From the NCBI GenBank assembly GCA_003952965.2, contig CM025854.1, forward strand, positions 26,472,715 to 26,536,714: a stretch of 64,000 bases of DNA. Direction: 5' to 3'. The position numbers and the translations under genes were made by a program. Within the stretch, counting starts at the first letter, position 1; the number at the start of each line of letters is the position of its first letter. Positions 47,677 through 61,080 of the stretch are shown one piece after another. Under the pieces are notes generated by a model. That model worked only from the letters and a program-made list of their open reading frames with translations. It did no database searches and was not told the DNA's origin. The DNA is from Morella rubra (Eukaryota > Streptophyta > Magnoliopsida > Fagales > Myricaceae).

Positions 47677-50600
47677 ATGACTACTCTTTTATCCCTCCAC
47701 ACCATATCCTTTCCTCAACCAAACCTTTGTTTCCCTAAAATGACCGTAGGACCTCGGGCCGTCCTCGAAAGAGCTCAGAAAATGCGGGTCCCCTATACGC
47801 TGAAGCAGGGACAGTCCCGTCTTTTCCATCAGCTCCCCTCTGGTCTGAACATGGAGGTCATTGCGCAAAAGGGTGTTGTAGACAAGGACCCATACGAGAG
47901 AAACAGCGAAAACCCACCTTTGGTATTTGTTCATGGAAGCTACCATGCTGCTTGGTGCTGGGCTGAACACTGGCTTCCCTTCTTTTCAAGTTGCGGGTTT
48001 GATTGCTATGCTATTAGCTTGTTGGGTCAGGTGTGTTCTGTCTCTCCTCATACACAATTACCTATACATACAGAAATTCATCTTTTTCTTTTTCTTTCAA
48101 AGGTAGTCGGGTAACGCACATTCACAGAAGAGGTCAATCCTACATCAATTACTTGTTTTTCTCTGCGACCATCAACCATGAAACCGAAAAGTATTTGGAA
48201 ACTTTTGACAAGAACATGGAGAAATAGACTTTATTGGAAATCTTTATGCTCTGTATTGGAGTTAGGCATCGTACATTTTTCATGCACTTGCTAGAGCCTC
48301 TTCTTCTTTTCCATTTGGCGCGAGGTGGGTGTGTCTCTGTGTGTGTGTTGGGATGGGGGGGGGGGGGGGGGGGGGGGGGACTGACTGGAACCTCTATCAA
48401 ACTTCTGGAATTTTAATGTTATGAGTAAGCAAATGTGGGCCTGATTTGGAGTACTCATATTCTTCATGGTCAGGGTGAAAGTGATGCACCTGCTGGTTCT
48501 GTTGCTGGCACTCTCCAGGTAATTTTCTCCACTGGGAAATGGTTCCCTCAAATGTATTCAGTCTTTGAAATGTAGCTTCTAAAAGTTCCATAGTTTCCAT
48601 TGGAAAATGGCTGCCTCAAATCAATAATTTTCTCACTACAAGTTCTGCAGTAGACACATTCTGGTGATGTTGCTGATTTCATCAGAAGCAAAGTATCGTC
48701 ACCACCAGTGTTACTTGGGCATTCATTTGGAGGGCTAATCATTCAATATTACATTGCAAATGTGAAGAAACACCAGACTTTGGGTAACCTCCTACCTGGT
48801 TCATATTTGCTTAAGGTGATGCAATACTTGAGACGGACAAGGCATGAAACAATAAAATTGTAGAACTAGAAACACATTTTAGATCTAACTAAGGCTGCCT
48901 AAGTTCATTAATGCCAAAAGCAACTGATAGATATTAACTATGGAGATAAACGACAGTTTTAGTGTCCATCAGTATAATTGATAATCATTCAAAACCTTGA
49001 TGTCTGAGTTTCTTTTAAGACATCAATGTCTATACATATAGGTCTATCAGCTCCCACCTCCTATGTGATTGGGGTTTTATCATTGGTTGGTCTATCAAAT
49101 TTAGATTTCTCACTTTTTTGTCCTTTTATATGCTGATTGAGATTTATTCTAGAAATGGAAAGTTTTTACCCCAAGCTCACAGGAGCTGCTCTTGTCTGCT
49201 CTGTACCTCCTTCGGGTAATAGGTGATTTGTTTTTTCTCTATTGGGTCCGTGTATGATATTCTATTTTTCTTTTAAGTGAACCTTGCCCAGACTGACTTT
49301 CTTCAAACTACTTTCTTCAGTGGGTTAGTGTGGCGGTATCTCTTTACCAAGCCTATTGCTGCTTTTAAGGTATTAACTTTCACTCTTTAGAGGGAAATAG
49401 TATACAAGCACCTTTCCTCATTTATGGTCACAACCGGATATTCAGGAATACATCAGGGCTCTGATTGAGTAGTTGCATATCTTAATTGATTATCTTGAAG
49501 AGTGGGGGCCTATTTGTGTTCAGATGTTCCAACCATAACTTGACTTATGTTTAGGGGTAAAGCTTATGTTCAAACCAATACTTCTGACATCCTTGCATGT
49601 TCAATGTCTTCAGTCCATTTTTGTGTCAGTTCCCAACATTAGAAATGCGCATAAGCTGTAGTAACTTGGATGCGAACTTGTGAACTTGAGCAGGTAACAC
49701 GCAGCTTAGCAGCAAAGGCCTTTCAAACTTCTCTTCCTCTTTGTAAAGAGACTTTTTTCTCTTCAACAATGGAGGATCATCTGGTTCTACGGTTTGTTTG
49801 TGACCACTTCTCTTCAAGTCCATAGGCAGTTTATTTAAAATTGCATCAAACACTATGCTTATATATGCTGACTTTGAGTATCGTTTTTGTCCAAACCAAA
49901 ACTTACCTTACCTTATCTCCTGATAAACTTCTTCTGCATTGGGAAAGTTGGGTAACTGCCTGTATCTTGAGTCCATGTCTATCTACAAAAACTTAGCTCT
50001 TGTGTAACCTCCTCAGCAGTTAATTTTGATTTTGTTCTGCTTCCAAATCTTGCTTCTGTTAGTCTTTCTTTGATCTTTCAATGAACTCCACTGATTTCAC
50101 AAACTGTTGACAAAGCCAGAATTTATTGCGCTTTACCTTAATGAAACTTTCTCCCAATCTTCTTGTTCTGCTTCTTTTCTTGTCAAATTCTACTTCAAAG
50201 TGAGCAGGAATTACGCCAATCTCTGTGTGTCTTTAACAGAATATCTCAGACAGAGCCCCAAAGTTCTAATACCAGCTTTTGGAAGCATAATTATAGAGTA
50301 ACTAAATTTTCGTGATGTCTACCGTTGACAATAAATAAATTTCCATAAGGATCAACACAATCTAACAGAACAAGTAAACTCCCTGGCTTGGTCTAGTTTC
50401 TTACACTATACATGTTGTCTACTATTAGGTGTCAAAATTGATCATGCGCATGAACCCGAAACATATGTACTAATTTCTGCATCTGATAGAGAAAGGTTTT
50501 ATTATGCTTATTTAGCAAGTCTTTTAGCCCAAAGAATTTCATGCACTCTGTTTTAGAAATTTTTTTATTTGCCTATTCAATGTTGGGACTTAATCTTTAA

Positions 50601-51096
50601 TCTTTTCTTCAGTTACCAGGAGCTAATGAGAGAAAGCTCAAGGATGCCATTGTTTGATCTGAGGAAGCTGAATGCAGCGCTTCCAGTTCCTTCAGTTCCA
50701 AAAGGATCTATTGAGGTTCTTGTGTTGGGTGCAAACGATGACTTCATTGTGGTAATCCAAGTTTTAACACCTAATTACAGAGCTGCTTGTTTTTTTTTTC
50801 CCTTCCTTTTTTGTTCCCTTCTCTCAAATCTTCTGCTTCACTAACGTGTGTTGATTAATACCTTTGTACTTTATTCTTCAATACCACAGATTTTCCTTGC
50901 AGTTCATATTGCTTTGGACTTGCTTTGATCAATTTGAATTTATTTGTAGGATGCTGAAGGTCTCAATGAAACAGCCCGGTTTTATGGCGTGTCACCAGTC
51001 AGTGTTGAAGGGGTTGGCCATGACATGATGTTGGATTGTTCATGGGAGCTAGGTGCAGAAGTTATTCTTTCATGGTTAACTGATTTGAGAATATAG
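47677..51096 (+). CDS. Alpha/beta hydrolase superfamily protein, 343 aa
   Basis: Eight exons join in phase: 47677-48030, 48474-48518, 48654-48783, 49153-49222, 49321-49369, 49694-49791, 50613-50751 and 50950-51096. The fold is a small-molecule alpha/beta hydrolase. It shows the oxyanion motif FVHGSYHAAWCW (H86-G87), nucleophile elbow LLGHSFGG (Ser157), acid LGANDDF (Asp291 or 292) and catalytic His in VEGVGHDMM (His319). The first 50 residues are poor in acidic residues and Ser/Pro-containing, which could be a plastid transit peptide, but this is inference. The substrate is unknown. Exon 3 must start after the second half of a CAGTAG tandem acceptor. Intron 1 contains a 25-base poly(G) run. 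Confidence 0.9.
48355..48379 (+). repeat. Poly(G) run, 25 bases, in intron 1 of the hydrolase
   Basis: Twenty-five consecutive G follow a TG-rich stretch (48331-48353). The transcribed strand is the G strand, so the pre-mRNA would carry the G run. Confidence 0.9.
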
Positions 51097-52325
51097 GACC
51101 TTTAGGGGTTGAAACTACATCATTCAACCTCTCCACCTTTTTCCTCCAAATATGATAGTTGGCTTGCTTCCTTGAATGGCTCATGTCAAGGGCAAGACAA
51201 GTGCGGGATTAAGCTGTCTTACATGCTTTCGAGTGTTCCAATTTTCATGTATTTGTCCCTTTGTGACATTGGAGAAAAACCAGGATCTCTGGGTCTTTGG
51301 GTGTGCTGTACCACCATAGGATAATTGAACAAAACCTAAATGGCATCTTTATCAGTTGCATTTCTATAACAGCGTGTATTTGTTATCAGTGTATAGTGTA
51401 TGTATGTTTTTCTTCGAATTCCGCAGCAGAATGAAATGTCTTCATCATCGTGAAGATTTTGCTCCCCCACCATGAGCAATGTAATATTTGGAACAGCTAA
51501 TATTGGAATGGCCATTGCACCACCTCCTACTTGGGCCTAAAAGCTTGCACCGCCTCACAGCTCTATGCAGCTGCCCTATGTTACCCCATGTAGCGGCCCA
51601 TACTTCTCTCATCTAAATCGTGTCCATTACCAATAATACATCACAAAACAAATATCAGGACTCGGCCAAGAATATAGATTAAGGTTATGTTTTGTTAGGA
51701 ACATTTTTCAAATAAAATGTTTAACAATTTTCAAAATATCAAAATATTTTTTTATATAGAACATTTCAAATAGAGCATTTTTTCAAATTTTTCAAAATAA
51801 AAATTTTGAAATAAAATAACATTTTTCTTTTATTTTTTTCACCAACATTTTACGAACTCCATAAACAATCAAACTCTTAAAATTCTTAAAGTTTTGACTT
51901 TTGTTGAAATGTTGAGAGAACCTCAAGCTATCTACCTAATATTGCTCATCTTCTCTCCCACTAGTTTTTTATTTTCCTATATAATGTTTCATGATTTACT
52001 GAAATCATTAATTGTAAGTTTCAAACAAAAATGACAATAGTATCTAAATTACATGCTCATGAATAGTAATATCTATTAGCCAAATTAATCGTTAATTATT
52101 CAAGAATTGCAACTATTGATTAGGAAGACAAACAAAATGTTGTGGGAATGGTAATTCCTTTAAAAAGAAATATGAATGTATCCATACTATTTAATGCAAA
52201 CAATGAAATGTAATTAAAACGATTTCCGGGAAAAAAAAATATTGTTGTTGCCTCAGGAGGGAAGTACAATTTACCGTTCTTTTAGGGGAGCCTAAGGAAA
52301 ATGGTGTCCGAGTCTAGGTTTGTGT
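51097..52325. other. 3' UTR and AT-rich intergenic DNA
   Basis: The first 300-400 bases are likely the hydrolase 3' UTR. From about 51690 to 51910 there is an AT-rich block with many AACATTTT and TTCAAAAT motifs that looks like decayed transposon sequence. No gene is seen. Confidence 0.4.
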
Positions 52326-52334
52326 TATACCTAT
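52326..52334. repeat. Left target-site duplication of Mutator-like element
   Basis: TATACCTAT is repeated exactly at 53148-53156. Confidence 0.8.
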
Positions 52335-53147
52335 GGGTTAATAACTATTTTCATCCTTGAGTTTCCATCACTTTTAAAAATTCGTTCCTAAGTTTCGCGT
52401 TTATTATACATAGTTATTGGGCTTTATAATATTGTCAAAATAGTCATTTCGTCCACTTCATTAACGAATTACCAAATCCCTTACATGTCATGACCAACCA
52501 GGAAGTGACACGTGTAAAAAAATTATTTAAAAACACCATGTAAATTTTATTGCACCACATCAGTAAAAAAAATTAAAAAAATTTAAGAATTTTTTTGTTA
52601 AAAAAAATCATAAAAAAAAATCCGAACAAACCAAGGAGGCGTGAGCCATCCTTCAGCCTCCCTGGAGAAGGGGTGGCTCCCGGCCACACCACAAAGGGAG
52701 GAGCCCAGATCTAGGCTCCCCCACGTGAGGGGTGGCTCACAGCGAGCCATAGCCCTCCCTTTGGTTGTTGAGAGCCACCCCGCAAAGGGGGAGATTTGGG
52801 CTCCCCCCTCTAGGGGTGGCTCTGCGGCTCCCATTTGGTTTTTTGGATTTTTTTTATTTTGTTTTTTTAAGAAAATTTGATGAAAAAATTCTTATTTTTT
52901 ATTTTATTTTACTTGGCCCAATAAAATTAATGTAACAATTTTAAATAAATTTTTTATATGTGTTACTTTCTAATTGGTTATGATGTGTAGACTCGTTAGT
53001 TGACTAGATAATTCTCTAATAAAGTGGAAGGAAGTACCATTTTGACAACGTCATGTAATCTAAGGATTATATGTGATAAAATGCAAAAACCTGAGCACGA
53101 ATTTTTAGAAGTGATGAAAACCTCGAGATTAAAATGATCATTAACTC
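52335..53147. mobile_element. Mutator-like (MULE) non-autonomous element, 813 bp, GC-rich core
   Basis: The ends are long inverted repeats. The left end opens GGGTTAATAACTATTTT; the right end, on the other strand, opens GAGTTAATGATCATTTT. Both continue with CATCACTTTTAAAAATTCGT-like sequence. Exact 9-bp direct repeats TATACCTAT flank it, the Mutator signature. The AT-rich arms enclose a GC-rich core (about 52625-52835) with several direct and inverted copies of GGGGTGGCTC, so the core can also fold. No transposase is encoded. The core may be captured or nested sequence. Confidence 0.85.
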
Positions 53148-53156
53148 TATACCTAT
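53148..53156. repeat. Right target-site duplication of Mutator-like element
   Basis: TATACCTAT matches 52326-52334 exactly. Confidence 0.8.
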
Positions 53157-53279
53157 TCGTGTAACCAAACAGGGCTGATGAAAGTATCGCGGTTCATGAT
53201 ACCTGTCAATCCAAGGATGAATCTCAACCGTCCAATACTAGGGCATAATATTTTAGCCGCGCCTTATAATGCCAAGCAT

Positions 53280-53371
53280 CAACTCACTCGGCCTCCTCCG
53301 CCACTCAAGTCCCCAGAGCGTCGAAGCTTAGGGTTTTTCCTCCGAGCGAAGCAGTGCTTAATCCGCCTGGG
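53280..53371 (+). promoter_or_regulatory. RPS7: Promoter/leader of eS7 gene with telo-box
   Basis: TTAGGGTTT at about 53328 is the reverse complement of the telo-box AAACCCTAA, a common element at plant ribosomal protein gene starts. A CT-rich leader follows and is likely spliced near 53370, placing a 5' UTR intron before the coding exon at 54659. The exact transcription start is not determined. Confidence 0.5.
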
Positions 53372-54140
53372 TGGTACGTACCTGAGAGACGAAATAGATC
53401 GCCTTCTTTTCTGTTTTCCTGAACTGGGTGTTTATTAGATTCTCGCACTTCGATTCGAATCGGATATTCTAGCTCTTAGTTCTTTCTGTACGTGTTTCCT
53501 TGGAAAACGGAAGGAAATAGGACGAAAAAGTACTTAATTTGGATGGATGGCTGTATGGTCTGAGTGATAGTATTGTTTTAACTTTTAAGTTTGTTTGATC
53601 TTTTTCATTTTTTGTGCAAGAAAATTTTGAAATTTTTTGATAAATGGGTTTGCTTTCGGTGGAAGTTGAGGATGTACAGGCTAATATATTTCGTTTGACT
53701 GCTTTCTTGAATAATCTAAATTAACTGTCGATGTGTTGCTCTTCGAGTTCATATGTTATCGTGTAGCTGGGAATATCATACTTCAAATGATACTACTTTC
53801 TTATGCGGGGAAGGGTATATCATTATTGTGACTGCCATTGGAATAGTTTATGTGGATAATATAAAGAATTTTAGTCCTAGAGAGATCTATTTGTCAATAT
53901 AAATGTAAATGTCAATGGATTCCTGTAAGTCGAGTTGATAGGCGTCCTTTATCATTATGCGGATCGGAAGGATTGATGTACATGTAAGTTCTTTGTTGCC
54001 TCACTAGCATACAGCTTATGGCCGTAAGTTTTGCAACCGTGCAATCTTGAACTCGAATGTTCATTTTGACTATTGAATTGGTGGTTAGGACGTCCATGTC
54101 TAGGTGCTTGGAGCAAATAGATCACATATAGCCTTTAGCT

Positions 54141-54270
54141 TATCTTGTGGATGTTTCTTTCATGATGCAGAGATGAAACTGTAGACAATCTTTCGGTTTC
54201 TGAATAACAATCTGCATCACCTATAAGGCTACAATCAATAACAACATTGTTGAAATTGAGTAAAAGCACC
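54141..54270 (+). repeat. Copy 1 of duplicated intronic hairpin block
   Basis: This block is repeated at 54367-54510. Both share CTTGTGGA, TTTCTTTCATGATGCAG, ACAATCTTTCGGTTT and CTGCATCACCTATAAGGCT. Copy 1 has GAGATGA where copy 2 has ATGATGA, and GGCTACA where copy 2 has GGCTGACA. Confidence 0.8.
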
Positions 54271-54366
54271 CTACGTATCTTGGTATTAAGCTTAGATTTG
54301 ATGTCAGTTTTCAGACCTGTTGGGGAAAATCTTGTGAGGTTTAGTTCTACCATCTTGTAAGGAACT

Positions 54367-54510
54367 TCCTTGTGGAAAAGTGTTTCTTTCATGATGCAGA
54401 TGATGAAACTGACAGTATGGACAATCTTTCGGTTTGCTGAATTAAGCAATTCTGCATCACCTATAAGGCTGACAATGCTAATAACAACAGAAATTGTTGT
54501 AAAATTTTGA
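54367..54510 (+). repeat. Copy 2 of duplicated intronic hairpin block
   Basis: This is the partner of 54141-54270. It retains perfect TGATGCAGA/TCTGCATCA arms (54392-54400 and 54451-54459), as does copy 1 (54163-54171 and 54211-54219). Confidence 0.8.
54395..54477 (+). ncRNA. Candidate C/D-box snoRNA in the eS7 upstream intron
   Basis: Copy 2 of the duplicated block has a perfect C box ATGATGA (54400-54406), a possible D' box CTGA (54437-54440) and a D box CTGA (54469-54472). The spacing of about 70 bases fits plant C/D snoRNAs, which are often intronic, including in ribosomal protein genes. The terminal stem is weak (GCA with TGC), and I could not match the guide segments to rRNA from memory. 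The strong internal arms may instead make it a simple hairpin. Confidence 0.35.
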
Positions 54511-54658
54511 ATGAGTAAAAAAGCGACTTTTCCTACTGTTATGTATGTGGGATGTTAAAAAAAAAATTGTTTTTTGGGTTTTCTTGGTAAATTAATGCTT
54601 TTTTACGCTTGATTGACATGAATGTCACGGGTTTTTCCCATTTATCAGACCTGTCAAC

Positions 54659-55863
<1,205 letters not shown>

Positions 55864-57666
55864 ATGGGGTGCTATCATTGGTTTTATGTCTTGGCACTGT
55901 TTTTTTATTTTAGGTTTTCATAATTTGCATTGAATGGGATTCTGTTTAAAAATTTTGACACCTTGAGATTTGGTATGATGTCTTTTATATGGAACCCGAG
56001 ACTGGTGGCAAATTCTTTTGTTTTCCATGGGCGTAATTTGTCTGAGCCGAGCTTGTAGAACTTGATAGAATACGATTTTAATTTTGGGATATGGTATATC
56101 TGCTTCATTGAGGAGGGTCAATAGATAGGAAGTGTCTACAATGGTACTTGTTAAAGCATGGCGTTTTGCTTTTCCTCGCTTGATGGGTCGTAAGCAGTTT
56201 GCTTTGTGTTTGATTACTATTGTCTTGTGATTTTGGAAACTATTGGGATCGTCTGCTGTTGACCAGGCAATTGGATCTTTATTACCTATTTAAGAGGTTT
56301 TGAAGCCGCCATGAGTTCTTGGTGGAGCAAACTAGTTCCAGATCACAGGCAACCACTCAGAACAAGCACATCATTCGTGGCCCTTTCTGACTATCAGTCA
56401 GGAATCATATTATACGTAAAGATTCCAACCTTATGTAACTCAGGGATTCCCTTTTTCTTTATGCGTTTTTCCCCCTAATAACACTCCGAGCGTGTCAAAG
56501 GAGACATTTCGGTCGTTCTCGGTGTACTGTTGGGAGTTCCACTTATTTTTTTTTTTTTTTTTTTGGCTATACAAAATTGTAGTGACAAACAAAATAGGCT
56601 TGGGGACCCACAAAACAGAGGCAGGAATGGTCCCGAGCGGCGAGCGATGGCAGCTGAATCTTGCCTATTGGGTCGTAACGGCCCGAGTAACTCGTTTTCT
56701 GGCTGAATGAGGTGGTCTTGGGCTGCCCCAAACAGCTCCAGCTCTCAATACCAGCCACAACTGGCCACAAACGAGGAAAAGAAATAGTTTCATTTTTCGC
56801 TAATGTGCAGTGTTTTTTTTTTTTGTTGCGTGAAAAGTGAAGGGTGCGATCACAATAGCGGACTCTCTTGAGCGGGATCATAGGAATTTTGACCCGCTGC
56901 GGACCGTCACCACAATCTCAAAATAGTGCAATTCACCACAATCGCAATTTAATTTTATAAATGAGGAAGTCTGATCCACGTATCTCTAGCCCCACACCCA
57001 CTCTTGAGTGCTCATTTTCAGATCCCAAATCAAATGGGCTATCACTTTTGTGATGTCCAGAGAGTGTATATGGAAGAAGAAAAACATTTATTATCTTTTG
57101 AGTCTTAATAAATATTTTTAGCGCATCTTTATTCTTCCAATTGCTTTCAATCCATATTCTTTTGAAATTGAGCGAAACTCAACAAAACTGCCGACGCAAA
57201 AACCGCCTGATTAACATGCTAAAAACAGAGTTTTATAAATTTATAATCCTCACTCCCGAGGCCTATGTCCACTTACAGGTGCGTTTGTATTGCTGGAGGT
57301 CGCCGAGGGGTTTCGGAGTTGCCCCCCCACCTCCTATCGGGTCTCCTGAGTATGGAAATGGATTCTGGATAGAAATCGATTGGATTGGCTCAGAAGGAGA
57401 TGAATTTTGTTGATGGGGAACAAATGATGAGTCCGAAAAAGAGAGCAAAAAAGCAGCAGATTTGAATGAAGAACACGAAATACTTTCCTTTATTACCACC
57501 AAACTATTATGAATCTTATTTCGCACTATCATTACTATATATTATCATTGCTCATGCATGAATGGCCTTACATCAAAGACATTTATGAACAGCGCCACAT
57601 TTAGACGCCCATAATAAATTACTTATTTACTTGATGTAAAGCAAATAGGCGCTCTTGCTCTGTAAC
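55864..57666. other. Intergenic DNA between converging genes
   Basis: The left 200-300 bases are likely the eS7 3' UTR and the right 100 or so the isomerase 3' UTR. T runs at about 56547 and 56813 are seen. No gene is supported. Confidence 0.45.
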
Positions 57667-60600
57667 TCATGATGCTTGGAAGAACCTGTTGTTCACTCCA
57701 GCTCTATACAACACCAATTCTGATGCGGCTGTAATGCTAATCTCGGAATTTGCCGGTGCAAAAAGAACATCTCCTTCAATAACAACATCTCCCTTGGATG
57801 ATCCAGTATGCATCATTCCCTCCCCAACCAAGGCCAAGAAAATGGAAGGGCCTGCCACTGGGGGAAAAACTGTTGATTCTCCTTTGGGAAGAATGCAGCG
57901 ATCAACCTCAAATTCATCAAAGGGTGGCAGGTACCTTGTTACATATGAATTCAGAGGGACTCCTTGCAGGATTTCAGGCATGCCCTGCAATAGAGACAAA
58001 AAACAATATGTGTTTATATATTTACAACATAGAATTCCATGCAGTCATTTCCCCGAAGTAGAAATACTTAAAAATCTCGTTTTAGTGGCAAAAAACTGAG
58101 GTAACATCATTTCTTTCATCTGCCTACGACAGTGAAGCTACACCTCAGGCACAATCATTAATAACACCTATTCACTTGTTCAAAAAGGGGACCACGGGAG
58201 GTCTATTAAACAATTTATTGATTCCAAACCATGTGACAACAAGCTTTTGCCGGCTAGATTGAGATAAGGGTTGAAATAAAACCATGGAACCCATAAAAGA
58301 CCCCACTTGAAGTTTGATAGTACAGATCTCAAAATTACAACTAGATGAGAGAGGATTGATGACTCCACAATTGAAAGTTTGCCATAGAAAATATATATTT
58401 TTATACAAAGCAAATGGACCATCCAATCAAAACCATTCAAACCTGTTTGTAAGTGAGCATGGAACAAAGAGCTTGCACATCCCGAAGCTTGGGAGTAAGG
58501 CCAGCCCGTACAACATTGTCTGAAGTTGCCATGCATTCAAGGCACTCGCCGCATAAATAAGCATGAGGTTCATTTGCCCCAAGATATAATGCTTCACCCG
58601 GATTAAGCTTCACATAATTGAAAAAAAATGCTGATATTACACCAACATCACCCGGATATTGTTTTTCTAGCCGCAACACCAGCAGCTCCTTATCTGTCAA
58701 CTGCCTTACCTGAGGAAGTGAAAAAGAGAGGCCTTATGAGTCTGCAGAAAATGAGGAAAACCAAAAGCAAGATCACAAATGAAGTTACTCATCATATTTC
58801 GAAAAAGGAAACGCCCCTGTCATCTTCCTATCTTTATACACATGAATCTAAACACCAGTGACAAGCTGGTGAATAAATTTAGTCATCCCTTTCTGTTGAA
58901 ACAATCTTTTGCATATCATGTTCTCTCTATGCCAGTCATGCTCACAAGACCCAGTTAATCAGATCTAGAGAGTGGAATATTGAAGATTGCGATTCATCAA
59001 ATCTCTGTTACACCAGTATTTACTTCAGGGGCTAATAGTGACCACAACTGTGTCTTTTATTATTGAAGCTAGCAGTGCAACATTGTTTACAGTCATCTTG
59101 GGTTATCTTGGGTTGTGAGGATCGAACATGATGGAAGTCTTTATTACATAGTAATATTCTGGCAAATTGCAGGAGGAAATGAGTATCTTCTCAGAGGCTA
59201 AGCATGGCAATATAATCATTCTACATGTAGGAGCATATAGAAGAGAAACAACATACATGCAGAACTCCAAAAATGGGAAATCAGTAATGACTGAAAGTCT
59301 CCAACTGACCTGACTTTCCATGTGCAGTCGACTTTTCATCTCGGATATCACTCCCATTATTGTCTCTTTACTAGCCAACATGAGTTTGGTGAAAGTTGAC
59401 CGGAGAACAGATTTTACCTTTTGTTCCTCATCCTGCTCATCAAGATGAAATATTTTGTTTGCATCTGCGCTGCTAACTACTTCTACAATCTCAGGAACAT
59501 TATGAAGCACACCCTTAAGCTCCTGGAAAGAAAATAGCAAGTTGCTCCAAATTTTAGCACAGGTAAAGGTGCCCATAATAAAGGAAGTTATAGATCATCA
59601 ACACATTTGCATGCATACAATACAAACAAATTTTAGTCCAGATAAAAGAATTACCAAATTTTCAATTACCCCAATCATCTTATACACTTCCTCTGTCCGT
59701 AGGTGAAACATTCAATCAAACCAAAATGGCACTATCAAATGGAGAAAAAATGGACCAAGCAGGAGAGAGAGAGAGAGAACTATTACCCTTTCCGCTGCAC
59801 ATGCTCAATTGAAACTAAAAAGAAATTAATTTTATAAGATCCAGTTTTTTAAAGTTTCCAGAGAATAGAACTCCATCAGGGATGCCGCACAGACCAAGAT
59901 TAGTGTTTATGACCTCTTCCGATCCAGGTTGAAATGGCTTGATATGAAAAATAAGAACTAAGAATGCACTAGCTAGAGCACAAGCGTGCTGAAAACATAT
60001 AAAAAATATCCTGAATTAATCAACGAAACAAGGTTCTGTCAATTTTATTCACGTAACTAAAAATTTTAATGGGAATCGCTAGTCGTGAATATATTTCCTA
60101 ATGAGTGGAGCTAAAATTATTGAAACGGGAACAAACAGAATCTAGATGCCGATAAAAATTCTTATTCTACACGGATATGTACAGTTTTGTCCTTTTTTAA
60201 AGTAACCCATAACAATCACACGCCTTTTATAGCAATCCACTGGCGATCAACACCGAGTTGATAATTTCTGTTTTTTTTACTATTTTAGCACTTTCTTTTT
60301 ATCATCCAGAAATGCTTCACAAACCAACAATATTAAACCAATTTCGTGATACCTCAAGACTGATAAACCCACAAAGGGCCTCAAACTCCGTTATCGCCAA
60401 AGCCATCTCGGGCTTGTGATTCCCGTCCTTATACAGATCCGGCCGCGTTTTATGCAATGCCCTTGCCAGCTCCTTGTCGGGGTGAGCCTGTATCGACAAC
60501 GCCTTTGCTACTGAAAGCACCTAATTCACACCGAAGAGTCACAAACCCACACCGTAAACAACTTTTTGCAGAACAACGTAAGTAATCATAAAACCCAGAG

Positions 60601-61080
60601 GGCTTAACGTAGGAATCCCGGATTCCAGTTTAACATAGACACTTGAACATAAAAATAACAAAAAACTCAAACGAAGGAAAATTGTGTGAGACACAAATAT
60701 ATGCCCACAAACACAGAAGCTTGTGCTTATGGTTGAACATCAAAGCGTACCTTGAACAAGAAAGGGAGATCACGACCCCACTTTTCCGAAACCTTATCAC
60801 CGAGCACATCCGGATTTTCAAAAATCCAGGACTTCAAGGTCACACCGGACACGCCATTGTCGTCGGTGGTCTGGGCCAAGAAGGAGGGCCCTGACTCGTG
60901 GGTGCCCATCCAGAGCTCCGCATATGGCTTGTCGGATTGGATCTCGGACCCCGAGTTAGAAGCGAAGAGGCTGGCGACCCGGGAGTGGTAACCCCGGCGG
61001 CCCCAGTCGTAGTTCTGGACAGAGCACCGCAGCCTCTGGAGCTTCCTCGGCTCTTGCAACAAAGAAGGCTGGGAATCCAT
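57667..61080 (-). CDS. PMI: Mannose-6-phosphate isomerase (phosphomannose isomerase), 431 aa
   Basis: Five exons on the minus strand join in phase: 61080-60751, 60520-60353, 59522-59310, 58709-58443 and 57984-57667. The enzyme (EC 5.3.1.8) interconverts fructose 6-phosphate and mannose 6-phosphate, feeding GDP-mannose, glycosylation and ascorbate synthesis in the cytosol. The start [19 protein letters not shown] leads into [10 protein letters not shown]. Zinc ligands are visible: Q121 and H123 in SIQAHPDK, E148 in DGNHKPEMA and H286 in [13 protein letters not shown]. The type I signatures [19 protein letters not shown] and [11 protein letters not shown] are intact. The C-terminal cupin part ([18 protein letters not shown]) ends [10 protein letters not shown]. 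Length is normal for plant PMI, and no transit peptide is seen. Confidence 0.96.
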
